NCBI GenBank assembly: GCA_964651475.1
Contig: CAZYXV010000024.1
Coordinates: forward strand, 1 to 60,643
DNA length: 60,643 nucleotides
Origin: JBGSMF01 sp964651475
GTDB taxonomy: Bacteria > Chloroflexota > Anaerolineae > Fen-1058
Direction: 5' to 3'
Shown here piece by piece: positions 35,809-42,669 of the stretch. Made by a program: the position numbers and the translations under genes. Numbering within the stretch: the first letter of the stretch is position 1; each line of letters begins with the position of its first letter. The notes under the pieces were generated by a model that did no database searches, had not been told where the DNA came from, and saw nothing but the letters and a program-made list of their open reading frames with translations.

Positions 35809-36884
35809 GATTCAGTCACTCCCTTCAATGCTCCGCTCACGTTGAGCCAGATGGCCGCAAAGACGGACAAGATGACAAAGATCACCAGTGAGAACGCGGC
35901 GCCAAAGCCGTACTTGGAATATCCAAAGGCGGCCGTGTACAACGACGTGACCAGAATATCCACTTGCTCGGTGAGCGCCCCTCCCTGGGTCATCAAGAAA
36001 ATAATGTTGAGGTTATTAAACGTCCAAATCGTGCCGAGTGTGATGGCCGGCCCCAGCACCGGTTGCAGCATCGGAATCGTAATGTGGCGGAATTGCTGGA
36101 ACCAACTGGCCCCGTCTATCTCGGCGGCCTCAAAATACTCGCCGGCGATGCTTTGCAGGCCGCCCAGGATGATCACCATCATAAACGGTATGCCCAGCCA
36201 GATGTTGACGATGCACACCATGATAAAGCCCCAGAAGGCGTTAGAGAGCCACTGCGGGCCTTCGATACCCAGCTTGGCCAATAGCAGGTTGACAGAACCG
36301 TATTGCGCGTGAAACTCACCCTTCCAGATCAGGGCCACCACTACCTGTGGGATGGCCCACGGAACCACCAAAAGGGTGCGGTACAGGCCGCGCAGGTCAA
36401 TCCCCAAAACCTTTAGCGAGCGGTTCAGGAGCAGCGCCAGCACCATACCACCCGACACGTGAAAGATCAGGTTAATCACCGTCCACAACATGGTCCGGCC
36501 AAAAATGATCCAAAATGTGGACGCCGGCGTGTTCAGTAAAGGCTCGGTAAACACCCTTCGAAAGTTTTCAAGCCCGTACTGAAGGCCAAAAGAGGGATTG
36601 AGCAAATTAACCAGGCGCCAATTTGAAAAGGCAATGCCGATATTGAAAATCAACGGCCAACCCAGAAACACTGCCAATCCCAACGCCGATGGGGCCAACA
36701 ATGTATAGGGCAATGCGTAACGCGATTTGAACACCTTGGTTAAAATAAAGTACATCACGACTTCCAAGGCCACTGAGCCGATGATAATCAGTATAATCAC
36801 CGGCACGAGCTCGCTCAAACCAAGGCCAAAAGCCGGCATAGCTTTTTGGAAGCCTTTGATAATGGCATTGATTACATCTACCAT
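35805..36884 (-). CDS. malF: Carbohydrate ABC transporter permease (MalF-like)
   Basis: A 359-residue permease with about eight hydrophobic segments, including two extra N-terminal ones, typical of MalF-type proteins. The EAA loop is EYFEAAEIDGASWFQQFRHITIPML. The start at 36884 (MVDVINA) has CAGGAG about eight bases upstream; a longer frame to 36944 runs through the intergenic hairpin. It lies between malE and malG and pairs with malG to form the membrane channel. Confidence 0.9.
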   Translation of the reverse strand: MVDVINAIIKGFQKAMPAFGLGLSELVPVIILIIIGSVALEVVMYFILTKVFKSRYALPYTLLAPSALGLAVFLGWPLIFNIGIAFSNWRLVNLLNPSFGLQYGLENFRRVFTEPLLNTPASTFWIIFGRTMLWTVINLIFHVSGGMVLALLLNRSLKVLGIDLRGLYRTLLVVPWAIPQVVVALIWKGEFHAQYGSVNLLLAKLGIEGPQWLSNAFWGFIMVCIVNIWLGIPFMMVIILGGLQSIAGEYFEAAEIDGASWFQQFRHITIPMLQPVLGPAITLGTIWTFNNLNIIFLMTQGGALTEQVDILVTSLYTAAFGYSKYGFGAAFSLVIFVILSVFAAIWLNVSGALKGVTES

Positions 36885-36942
36885 GCTGGCGTCTCCTGTA
36901 ACCCTCGCCCCACTCCAGGCAGGGGAAGGGACAAGGTGAAAC

Positions 36943-36975
36943 ATTCTCCCGCAGGCACGTGACCTGCGGGAGAAT
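36943..36975 (-). terminator. Hairpin between malE and malF
   Basis: ATTCTCCCGCAGG (36943-36955) and CCTGCGGGAGAAT (36963-36975) form a perfect 13-base stem with a 7-base loop. There is no T run. It probably stabilises the upstream malE message or lowers readthrough into malF and malG, giving excess binding protein. Confidence 0.75.
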
Positions 36976-36989
36976 GGAGGAACAACGGG

Positions 36990-38222
36990 CTATTGAAGCT
37001 CAGACACACATTTTTCGGCGGCCGTCTGCATCGCCGCTGCCGCGTCGGCCGGCGTCATCTTGTCGGCCATCACGGCTTCCAGGTTGGGGCGCATGGCGTC
37101 CCAGTTGCAGCGCATCTCGGCCTGGGGCGGCATGCCCGTGCCGTGCGACAGGTCTTCCGAAGACCCCTTGAGGACGGGATCGTCGGTGATGGACTTGTCG
37201 GTGAACAGCTTTTTCACCGCCGGCAGGCGCTTGTCGCTCTTGACGAAACCCAGCTGCACTTCGTCAGAGATGATGAACTTGACAAACAGCTTGGCGGCTT
37301 CCAACTTGTCGCCGCTCAGCGTCTTGGGGAACATGAAGTAGATGCCCGACGTGTAGGCCTTGGGCCAATCGGCGCCCGAGATCTTGGGGATGGGGGCGGT
37401 GCCCAGGTCAATCGTCTTGGTATTGGTGACGTTGGTGTATTCGCCCAATGACCAGTCGCCGTTGATAATCATGGCCGCCTTGCCGCTCTTGAACAGCGTG
37501 TCGGCGCAGCCGTAATCACATTCCTTGGGCACGATCTCGTCCTTGAATTTGAAATCGTGCACCAATTGCAGGGTATTCTTCATCGCATCGGTGTTGAGCG
37601 TGGGGGTCTTGCCGTCCGCGCCAAAGACCACGCCGCCATAGCCGCCCAGCCACGGCACCAGCCAGAACGGCTCGTTCAGGTTATAGGCAAACCCTTGCAC
37701 GTCGCCCTGGGTCAGTTCTTTGGCTACCTTGATTAGTTCGTCGGTGTCCTGGGGCGGGTTCTGGATCAGCTTTTTGTTGTACAGCAACATCAGGTGGTTG
37801 CCGGCCGAGAGCGGAATGCCCCACACTTTGCCATCCAGTTTGACCGCTTCGAGCGCGCCGGGCAAGAACGCATTCGTGTCAAAGCCCAGCCCTTCAACCG
37901 GTTGGATCAAACCGGCCTTGGTGAAGGGCCCGGCGTGATCGTTGACCGTCCACAGCAGATCTGGCCCTTGATTGGCCAGCATCGAGGTCTGGAAATTCTC
38001 GCGCAGTTTTTCGACGTCATAGTTCACGATTTCAATTGTAAGGCCGGGGTTTTTGCCCTCGAATTCTTTGGCCAGCGATTTGACTTTATCGAGTTGAACG
38101 CCGCCTTCCTTGGTCCACAGCACAAGATTGGTGGCCTTGGGTTTGGCGGCGCCGCCGCAGGCGCTCAAGATCATGGTCGCCACGACTAACAGGCTAAGCA
38201 TAGCGAACAGGTTCTTTTTCAT
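36990..38222 (-). CDS. malE: Maltose-type sugar-binding lipoprotein (MalE-like)
   Basis: A 410-residue extracellular solute-binding protein of family 1. The signal MKKNLFAMLSLLVVA with lipobox LSACGG indicates a lipid-anchored protein at Cys22. Family marks include VLWTKEGG, FEGKNPGLTIEI, GPDLLWTVND, AFLPGALEAV and AMIINGDWSLGEY. It captures the sugar for the MalFG channel. CAAGAGGAG lies upstream of the ATG at 38222, and a promoter about 145 bases upstream. Substrate could be maltodextrin or another oligosaccharide. Confidence 0.92.
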   Translation of the reverse strand: MKKNLFAMLSLLVVATMILSACGGAAKPKATNLVLWTKEGGVQLDKVKSLAKEFEGKNPGLTIEIVNYDVEKLRENFQTSMLANQGPDLLWTVNDHAGPFTKAGLIQPVEGLGFDTNAFLPGALEAVKLDGKVWGIPLSAGNHLMLLYNKKLIQNPPQDTDELIKVAKELTQGDVQGFAYNLNEPFWLVPWLGGYGGVVFGADGKTPTLNTDAMKNTLQLVHDFKFKDEIVPKECDYGCADTLFKSGKAAMIINGDWSLGEYTNVTNTKTIDLGTAPIPKISGADWPKAYTSGIYFMFPKTLSGDKLEAAKLFVKFIISDEVQLGFVKSDKRLPAVKKLFTDKSITDDPVLKGSSEDLSHGTGMPPQAEMRCNWDAMRPNLEAVMADKMTPADAAAAMQTAAEKCVSELQ

Positions 38223-38368
38223 TTCAAAATCTCCTCTTGTGATTTTCTAGTTGGGAAAACAACGAACGGGATGTGAACATGACTTGTGCGACACCTGGTT
38301 TTGTTATTTATGATATGGGTCACCTCCTTCCGTCGCATGATGTATAATCGAAAGTCCGGGTTGTTCAA

Positions 38369-38397
38369 ATAGTATCATTATTACAAATTCAAGTCAA
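38369..38397 (-). promoter_or_regulatory. Predicted malE promoter
   Basis: On the minus strand, TTGACT (plus 38392-38397) and TACTAT (plus 38369-38374) are 17 bases apart. The leader to malE is about 140 bases long and holds an unused AAGGAGGTGA-type ribosome site near 38320-38329. The LacI-type operator sequence seen at 39500 is not repeated here. Confidence 0.55.
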
Positions 38398-38417
38398 GAC
38401 TGGTTTTGGACCAACGA

Positions 38418-39455
38418 TCAGGACTGCGAGCGGGGCGGGGGGGCGGTAGAGTCTCGTATGATGAGGGGACAGGGAAGCAATTGCTTGATGACGGGGCTAT
38501 TTTGGTCCTTTATCCGCCTGAGCAACGCTGCCGCAGCCAGCCGCCCTAACTCATCGTACGGCGCCTGATTGGTTGTTAGATGCGGCGTAATGAGCAAAGC
38601 CGCTTCGCTGTCATTATTGCCTACCACCGAACAATCTTGAGGCACGCGCAGGCCAAAAGCTTGCAGGGCTTGCATTGCGCCAATTGCCATCAAGTCATTG
38701 GCCGAATAGATTGCCGTTGGCCGCTCGTCCCCTAACGCAATCAATTCTTGCATGGCTTGCATGCCGCTGTCTTGGCGGAACCCTCCATATTTAATCAATC
38801 GCTTGTCGAACGACAGCCTGGCGCGCTGCAGCGCCTGGCGATAGCCTTGCAAGCGATCTAATGTTACCACCATCGTCGAGTGCCCGCCAATGAACCCGAT
38901 GCGCTGGTGCCCCAGTTCAATTAGATGGTTGACGGCGTCGGCAGTGGCCGCGCGCGCATCTACTTCTACCCACCCAATCTCGGGCGTATCGTTGATGGGA
39001 CGCCCGAGCAGCACAAAAGGCAAGTGCTCCGAGAGCAGCACTACGGCTGTATCCACGTTGACGCGCGAGGCCTGGACGATGACGCCGTCCACCTGGCGCG
39101 AGCGAATCAGATCAAACGCCAGGTGCGCCTCGTCCTCGAAATCATCCGTGCCGGCCAGGACGAGCCGGAATCCCTCCGGGTAAATGACGGCCATGATGCC
39201 GCGCAATACCTGGGGGAAAAACGGATCCGAGAAAAATTCTTCTTGGGTGTGTGGAATGATCATGCCAAGTGTGCTGGCGCGCTGCATACTCAACGAGCGC
39301 GCGATGACATTGGGATGGAAATTGAGTTGCGCCGCAGCCTGCGTCACACGCGCGCGCGTTTTTTGGCTGATTTTGGCGCTGCCGGAAAAGACCCGCGATA
39401 CTGTAGAAGGATGAACCTGGGCCAGCTCAGCCACGTCTTTAATGGTGGTTCTCAT
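38418..39455 (-). CDS. LacI-family transcriptional regulator
   Basis: A 345-residue regulator: N-terminal helix-turn-helix TIKDVAELAQVHPSTVSRV with hinge helix, then a periplasmic-binding-protein-like effector domain (from TLGMIIP, through DGVIVQASRVN, HQRIGFIGGH and PTAIYSANDLMAIGAMQ). The start at 39455 fits the family N-terminus; ATG 39467 and TTG 39488 are alternatives. It is encoded just upstream of the malEFG operon in the same direction, so it likely controls that importer in response to sugar, and probably itself through operators at 39500-39542. Confidence 0.92.
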   Translation of the reverse strand: MRTTIKDVAELAQVHPSTVSRVFSGSAKISQKTRARVTQAAAQLNFHPNVIARSLSMQRASTLGMIIPHTQEEFFSDPFFPQVLRGIMAVIYPEGFRLVLAGTDDFEDEAHLAFDLIRSRQVDGVIVQASRVNVDTAVVLLSEHLPFVLLGRPINDTPEIGWVEVDARAATADAVNHLIELGHQRIGFIGGHSTMVVTLDRLQGYRQALQRARLSFDKRLIKYGGFRQDSGMQAMQELIALGDERPTAIYSANDLMAIGAMQALQAFGLRVPQDCSVVGNNDSEAALLITPHLTTNQAPYDELGRLAAAALLRRIKDQNSPVIKQLLPCPLIIRDSTAPPPRSQS

Positions 39456-39499
39456 ACGCGCTTTCATCTCACAAGCCGAGTGTTTCAATCGCGGATTTG

Positions 39500-39549
39500 T
39501 GCAATCGGTTGCACAGTCTTATTATACATGCAATCGGTTGCATTGTCAA
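39500..39549 (-). promoter_or_regulatory. lacI-type promoter with two operators
   Basis: On the minus strand, TTGACA (plus 39544-39549) and TATAAT (plus 39521-39526) are exactly 17 bases apart. TGCAATCGGTTGCA occurs at 39529-39542, filling the spacer, and again at 39500-39513, covering the expected start of transcription. The 14-mer is a near palindrome with a central CG, as typical for LacI-family operators. This predicts autoregulation. Confidence 0.8.
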
Positions 39550-39574
39550 TACCCAATTTTTCGTCAAATCAAAC

Positions 39575-39603
39575 TTGACATAAGAACAAAAGTTCTGTAT
39601 AAT
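39575..39603 (+). promoter_or_regulatory. Promoter with embedded SOS (LexA-type) box
   Basis: TTGACA at 39575-39580 and TATAAT at 39598-39603 are 17 bases apart. The spacer holds AGAACAAAAGTTCT at 39583-39596, a perfect 5-4-5 palindrome that fits the GAAC-N4-GTTC box bound by LexA of Bacillus and Chloroflexota type. Repression by LexA would directly block RNA polymerase. Confidence 0.75.
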
Positions 39604-39650
39604 TAGATCTGGTGTTCTAAAGTGTCTTGAACGCACAATGAGGCAAATCC

Positions 39651-40538
39651 ATGTTTGTGCACTTTGCGCCAAGAGATGATGCTTACATTCATTTATTGTC
39701 GCTTTGCCGCCAATTGAGCAAGGTTCCGCCCTTCACAGCTGTATTGGGGTTGGCCAGCGATGGCGCCCCACTCTTGCTGCGGCTTCCAGGCTCGAATGCG
39801 GCGCACGTATTGATTGCGGGCGACGCCGGTTCAGGCAAATGCGAGTTGGCGCAGACTATTCTCCTCAGCCTGAGTTTGGCGCATCGCCGCAGCCATTTGA
39901 TGTTTGTGCTGATGGATCCTGGTCGTCGCGCTTTTGGTCACTTGAGCAGATTGCCGCATTTGCTGCAGCCTGTGCTTTGGGATGTCAACGATGCAGCTAT
40001 TGCGCTGCGTGAACTGGTTCGCCTGGTCGAGTCTCGCGAGCGCGCTCAGGCCAGCGCGCCGCGTATTGTTGTGATTATAGACGAACTGGCTGGCCTGGCT
40101 CAGGCAGCAGGTGTGCCAGACGCTTTGGCGCAGTTGACACAGCGCGGGCACAAAATGGGCATCCACGTGATTGCTCGTGCGTCAACACCATTAGTTGAAC
40201 TATCCGGGCTGCTAGAGATGGTCAATTTCCCGGTGCGATTGGTAGGCCGGGTGGGCAGCGCTCAAGAGGCGTGCGCGGCGGCCGGCATGGGCGGCAGCGG
40301 CGCTGAAACGCTGGCGGGGCGCGGCGATTTTGTGGCTGTGGCGGCTGGGGCTGTCACACGTTTTCGGGCGGCTGGCCTCTCACCCACAGAGGTTAACCGT
40401 GTGGTCAAACGTCTCAACAGTGGGTGGCGTGGTTGGGACGTGGAACGAGAAACGCCGGGCGGAGTGGGCGGCGTGCAGGACGTTTTACGTGCGGCTCTCT
40501 ACACGCTGCGCCTGACGTCAACAGTGCGTCATTTGTGA
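39651..40538 (+). CDS. FtsK/SpoIIIE-like ATPase domain protein
   Basis: A 295-residue protein made mainly of an FtsK/SpoIIIE-type motor domain: Walker A GDAGSGKCE, a strand HLMFVLMDPGRRAFGHL, Walker B RIVVIIDELAGL and the following sensor strand GIHVIARAS. It lacks membrane helices and the DNA-orienting gamma domain of full FtsK. Known family members move DNA or proteins; a role in DNA processing is inferred. The promoter carries a LexA-type box, and the gene is followed after 16 bases by the DUF6504 gene. Confidence 0.82.
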   Translation: MFVHFAPRDDAYIHLLSLCRQLSKVPPFTAVLGLASDGAPLLLRLPGSNAAHVLIAGDAGSGKCELAQTILLSLSLAHRRSHLMFVLMDPGRRAFGHLSRLPHLLQPVLWDVNDAAIALRELVRLVESRERAQASAPRIVVIIDELAGLAQAAGVPDALAQLTQRGHKMGIHVIARASTPLVELSGLLEMVNFPVRLVGRVGSAQEACAAAGMGGSGAETLAGRGDFVAVAAGAVTRFRAAGLSPTEVNRVVKRLNSGWRGWDVERETPGGVGGVQDVLRAALYTLRLTSTVRHL

Positions 40539-40554
40539 GAGGAGAATCTACATC

Positions 40555-40854
40555 ATGGGTATTACAATCATTGGCAGGCAGACCGCATCTAACACGCACG
40601 CGCGGCGGCGGCGTGTTCAAGGCGAAAAAGTTAAAATCGAGTCCAAGCGTTTCGGCTACTTTCCACAGTCCTTCACCTGGCGTGGGCGGCGCTATAACGT
40701 ACACGCCGTCGAACGGTGCTGGACGGTATCGCGGCGATGGCTGTGGGAAGTGGAGCGGCACTGCTTTCGCGTGCGTTGCGCCGAAGGCGCGTTCGAGCTT
40801 TACCAGGACGTGAAAAACAACACCTGGCACATTGAGCGATTTGAGAGGGCGTAG
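40555..40854 (+). CDS. DUF6504 family protein
   Basis: A 99-residue basic protein with KRFGYFPQSFTWRGRRYNV, VERCWTVSRR and HCFRVRCAEGAFELYQ, the marks of DUF6504. In Actinobacteria members of this family sit near ImuB/DinB-type DNA polymerases, which suggests DNA-damage tolerance. GAGAGGAG about eight bases upstream supports the ATG at 40555. The stop abuts the start of the next gene. Confidence 0.82.
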   Translation: MGITIIGRQTASNTHARRRRVQGEKVKIESKRFGYFPQSFTWRGRRYNVHAVERCWTVSRRWLWEVERHCFRVRCAEGAFELYQDVKNNTWHIERFERA

Positions 40855-41085
40855 ATGAAAGAGGGATTGTTGTGGTTCGACGATGATCCGCTCCGCAGCC
40901 TGGCCGAAAAGATCGGCCGCGCGGCCAGACGCTATCAACAAAAGTACGGGCGCGCGCCAGACGTGTGCTACGTTCACCCGACGATGATTGACGCAGACGC
41001 CAGGCTAGACGCCGTGCGCGTGCTGCCGGCGGGCACGGTGTTGCCCAATCACTTTTGGCTGGGCGTGCAAGAGGCGCGCCGCTAA
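40855..41085 (+). CDS. Small conserved-looking hypothetical protein
   Basis: A 76-residue soluble protein with charged helices and the segment DVCYVHPTMID. I do not recognise it. Its ATG directly follows the stop codon of the DUF6504 gene, so translation is coupled. It shares the LexA-type promoter and is followed by strong terminators, so it is the last gene of a three-gene unit. Confidence 0.75.
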   Translation: MKEGLLWFDDDPLRSLAEKIGRAARRYQQKYGRAPDVCYVHPTMIDADARLDAVRVLPAGTVLPNHFWLGVQEARR

Positions 41086-41202
41086 AGAAACCGGGGTTCC
41101 CGCAGAACCCCGGTTTCTGGCAATTGAGCGCACGCGCAAGCGGCAGCTTGCGTTTTGTGGGCTTGCCCGCAGTGCGACGCCGGGGTACTCCCGGCGTTTT
41201 TA
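41086..41202 (+). terminator. Three successive hairpins, two with T runs
   Basis: A 14-pair stem lies at 41086-41118 (AGAAACCGGGGTTC with its complement, no T run). A 7-pair stem with TTTT lies at 41135-41156, and an 8-pair stem (ACGCCGGG/CCCGGCGT) with TTTTT at 41177-41201. They separate the SOS-type unit from the next operon. The first hairpin resembles a dispersed repeat. Confidence 0.8.
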
Positions 41203-41335
41203 TTTGACGATGGGTGTATAATAAATCTATCTTTCTGGGAGCTTTTTCCAGGAAAGTAAAGAATGATCTGGTGGAACATTTGTATGTCACAAACCGTCAA
41301 AGGTTCATATAACTGTTGTGCAGGGGAGGTATGCT

Positions 41336-42007
41336 ATGGAGCCCACCCGCCGCGAATTTATCCGCAACGTCGGCGTGATGCTGGCGGCGCTCTTGACGTC
41401 GGGCTGCGGCTTGACCCGCCGCATCCTTTCCACGCCGGTGGTCACGTGTTACGAAATGGTTGCGCCAACTGACACCCCCGCTCCTACGTGTTACACAGCC
41501 GTCCCGCCGACGCGCCCGGCTCCCTTTGGCGGCCCGCGCTGGAACGAACTGCGCGCCTGCTGGCTGGCCCTAAAAGACCCGCGGCTCCAGTCGTATGAGG
41601 ATAACGATTTTATCCAGGATTTGCGCCAGCGGCACGCCGGGGCGCTCGAGGCGCTGGTCGCCGGGGGAGAATTGAAATCTGCGGTTGCCGATGAAATCGG
41701 CGTGGCGTTTGGGCAGGCCATTGCCCACGTCCAGCGGCAGCAGGCAACCTGCTACTTCGCCTTGCCGCCCGAATACATGCCGCGCGAGGATTTGGTGCAG
41801 CAGGCCGCGGCGCTGGCCGAGATGGCGGGGCAAAGCGACATTGACCCCGCGACGGTTGCCCAGGCTCAATCCGCGCTGGAACGCGATATGGCGTGGCTGG
41901 CCCAGTTCGACGCCGGGCAACAACCGGACGACATGGGAACAATCGGGGCTACGCCAGAAGCGATTGAAGCCGCGCGCATTCTGGTTGGATTGTTGTTGAG
42001 CAAGTGA
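41336..42007 (+). CDS. Tat-exported TCY-motif lipoprotein A
   Basis: A 223-residue protein. The N-terminus PTRREFIRNVG is a twin-arginine signal, followed by a hydrophobic stretch and the lipobox LLTSGC with Cys24, so the protein is probably exported folded and lipid-anchored. Three Thr-Cys-Tyr motifs occur at 37-39, 51-53 and 138-140; the first two lie in a short Pro-rich segment just after the signal. The rest is a helical domain. GGGGAGGT five bases upstream fixes the start at 41336. A -10-like TATAAT lies at 41217. The next gene is a paralogue and the third a radical SAM enzyme. A role as substrate of that enzyme is inferred. Not recognised as a named family. Confidence 0.82.
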   Translation: MEPTRREFIRNVGVMLAALLTSGCGLTRRILSTPVVTCYEMVAPTDTPAPTCYTAVPPTRPAPFGGPRWNELRACWLALKDPRLQSYEDNDFIQDLRQRHAGALEALVAGGELKSAVADEIGVAFGQAIAHVQRQQATCYFALPPEYMPREDLVQQAAALAEMAGQSDIDPATVAQAQSALERDMAWLAQFDAGQQPDDMGTIGATPEAIEAARILVGLLLSK

Positions 42008-42021
42008 AAGCGAGGAAAATG

Positions 42022-42669
42022 ATGTCAACGACTCGCCGCGAGTTTCTAAAGCGTCTGGGAATTGCCTTGGCGGCGCTGGCCGCCACGCGCTGCGCACTGC
42101 CTTTGGGACGCCAGGGCGACGAGTGGGACAATTTGCGTGAACAGTGGATAAACCTGGACCGGCTGGCTAAAGACGCCCGCGACTATCCGCGCGGCGAAGA
42201 ATCCCGCGACCGCCTTGTGGCCAATCACCGCGCTGCGCTGGACAAGCTGGTGCAGGCTGGCAAGCTCGATGCCGCCGTCGCCGGCGACGTGCAGGCCGCT
42301 TTTGAGGGCGCTGCGTACCACGTCTGGCGCGCCAATGCGCCCATTACGTGTTACGAACCCATGCTCGGTCCCGATTATCAGGTGCAAAGCAGCAGCGACC
42401 TGGCAAAGCAGGCCGATATTTTGGTTGACTTGGCCCGGCAAGGCGCGACGGGCGAGGCGACCATCAGCCAGGCTCAACTGGCTATCGAGCGCGACATTGC
42501 TTACCTTTCACTGTCTGACGAGGAACAAGGCGCGATTCAAGAGGCGGTGATAAAGGCTGCCAGTGGCTCGTACAACTTTCCCACACTGGCAGAGCTTGAG
42601 CTGGATATTTCGGCGGAATCGGTACAAGCGGCGCACATTCTGGTCGATGTGCTCATGGGAAAGAAATGA
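42022..42669 (+). CDS. Tat-exported TCY-motif protein B
   Basis: A 215-residue paralogue of the preceding protein. The Tat motif TTRREFLKRLG is clear; the possible lipobox LAATRC24 is poor because of Arg before Cys. The helical domains align (HRAALDKLVQAGKLDAAVA against HAGALEALVAGGELKSAVA) and the Thr-Cys-Tyr motif is kept at the aligned place (109-111, ITCYEPM against ATCYFAL). GAGGA five bases upstream supports the start at 42022. Its stop overlaps the start of the radical SAM gene by ATGA, so the two are translationally coupled. Confidence 0.82.
   Translation: MSTTRREFLKRLGIALAALAATRCALPLGRQGDEWDNLREQWINLDRLAKDARDYPRGEESRDRLVANHRAALDKLVQAGKLDAAVAGDVQAAFEGAAYHVWRANAPITCYEPMLGPDYQVQSSSDLAKQADILVDLARQGATGEATISQAQLAIERDIAYLSLSDEEQGAIQEAVIKAASGSYNFPTLAELELDISAESVQAAHILVDVLMGKK

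Noticed and set aside
34915..38222. Complete maltose import operon
   Set aside because: No ATPase gene is present in the window, so the importer is incomplete here.
40555..40854. Reading the DUF6504 and small protein as parts of the TCY radical SAM operon
   Set aside because: Two T-run terminators and about 250 bases separate them, and the first three genes have their own promoter.
41204..41222. TTGACG and TATAAT as a promoter for the TCY operon
   Set aside because: The two boxes are only seven bases apart. Only the -10-like box was kept as a weak hint.
42004..42021. GTG start overlapping the stop of TCY protein A
   Set aside because: The ATG at 42022 has a proper ribosome site and begins the Tat signal; the GTG start would add six residues without support.
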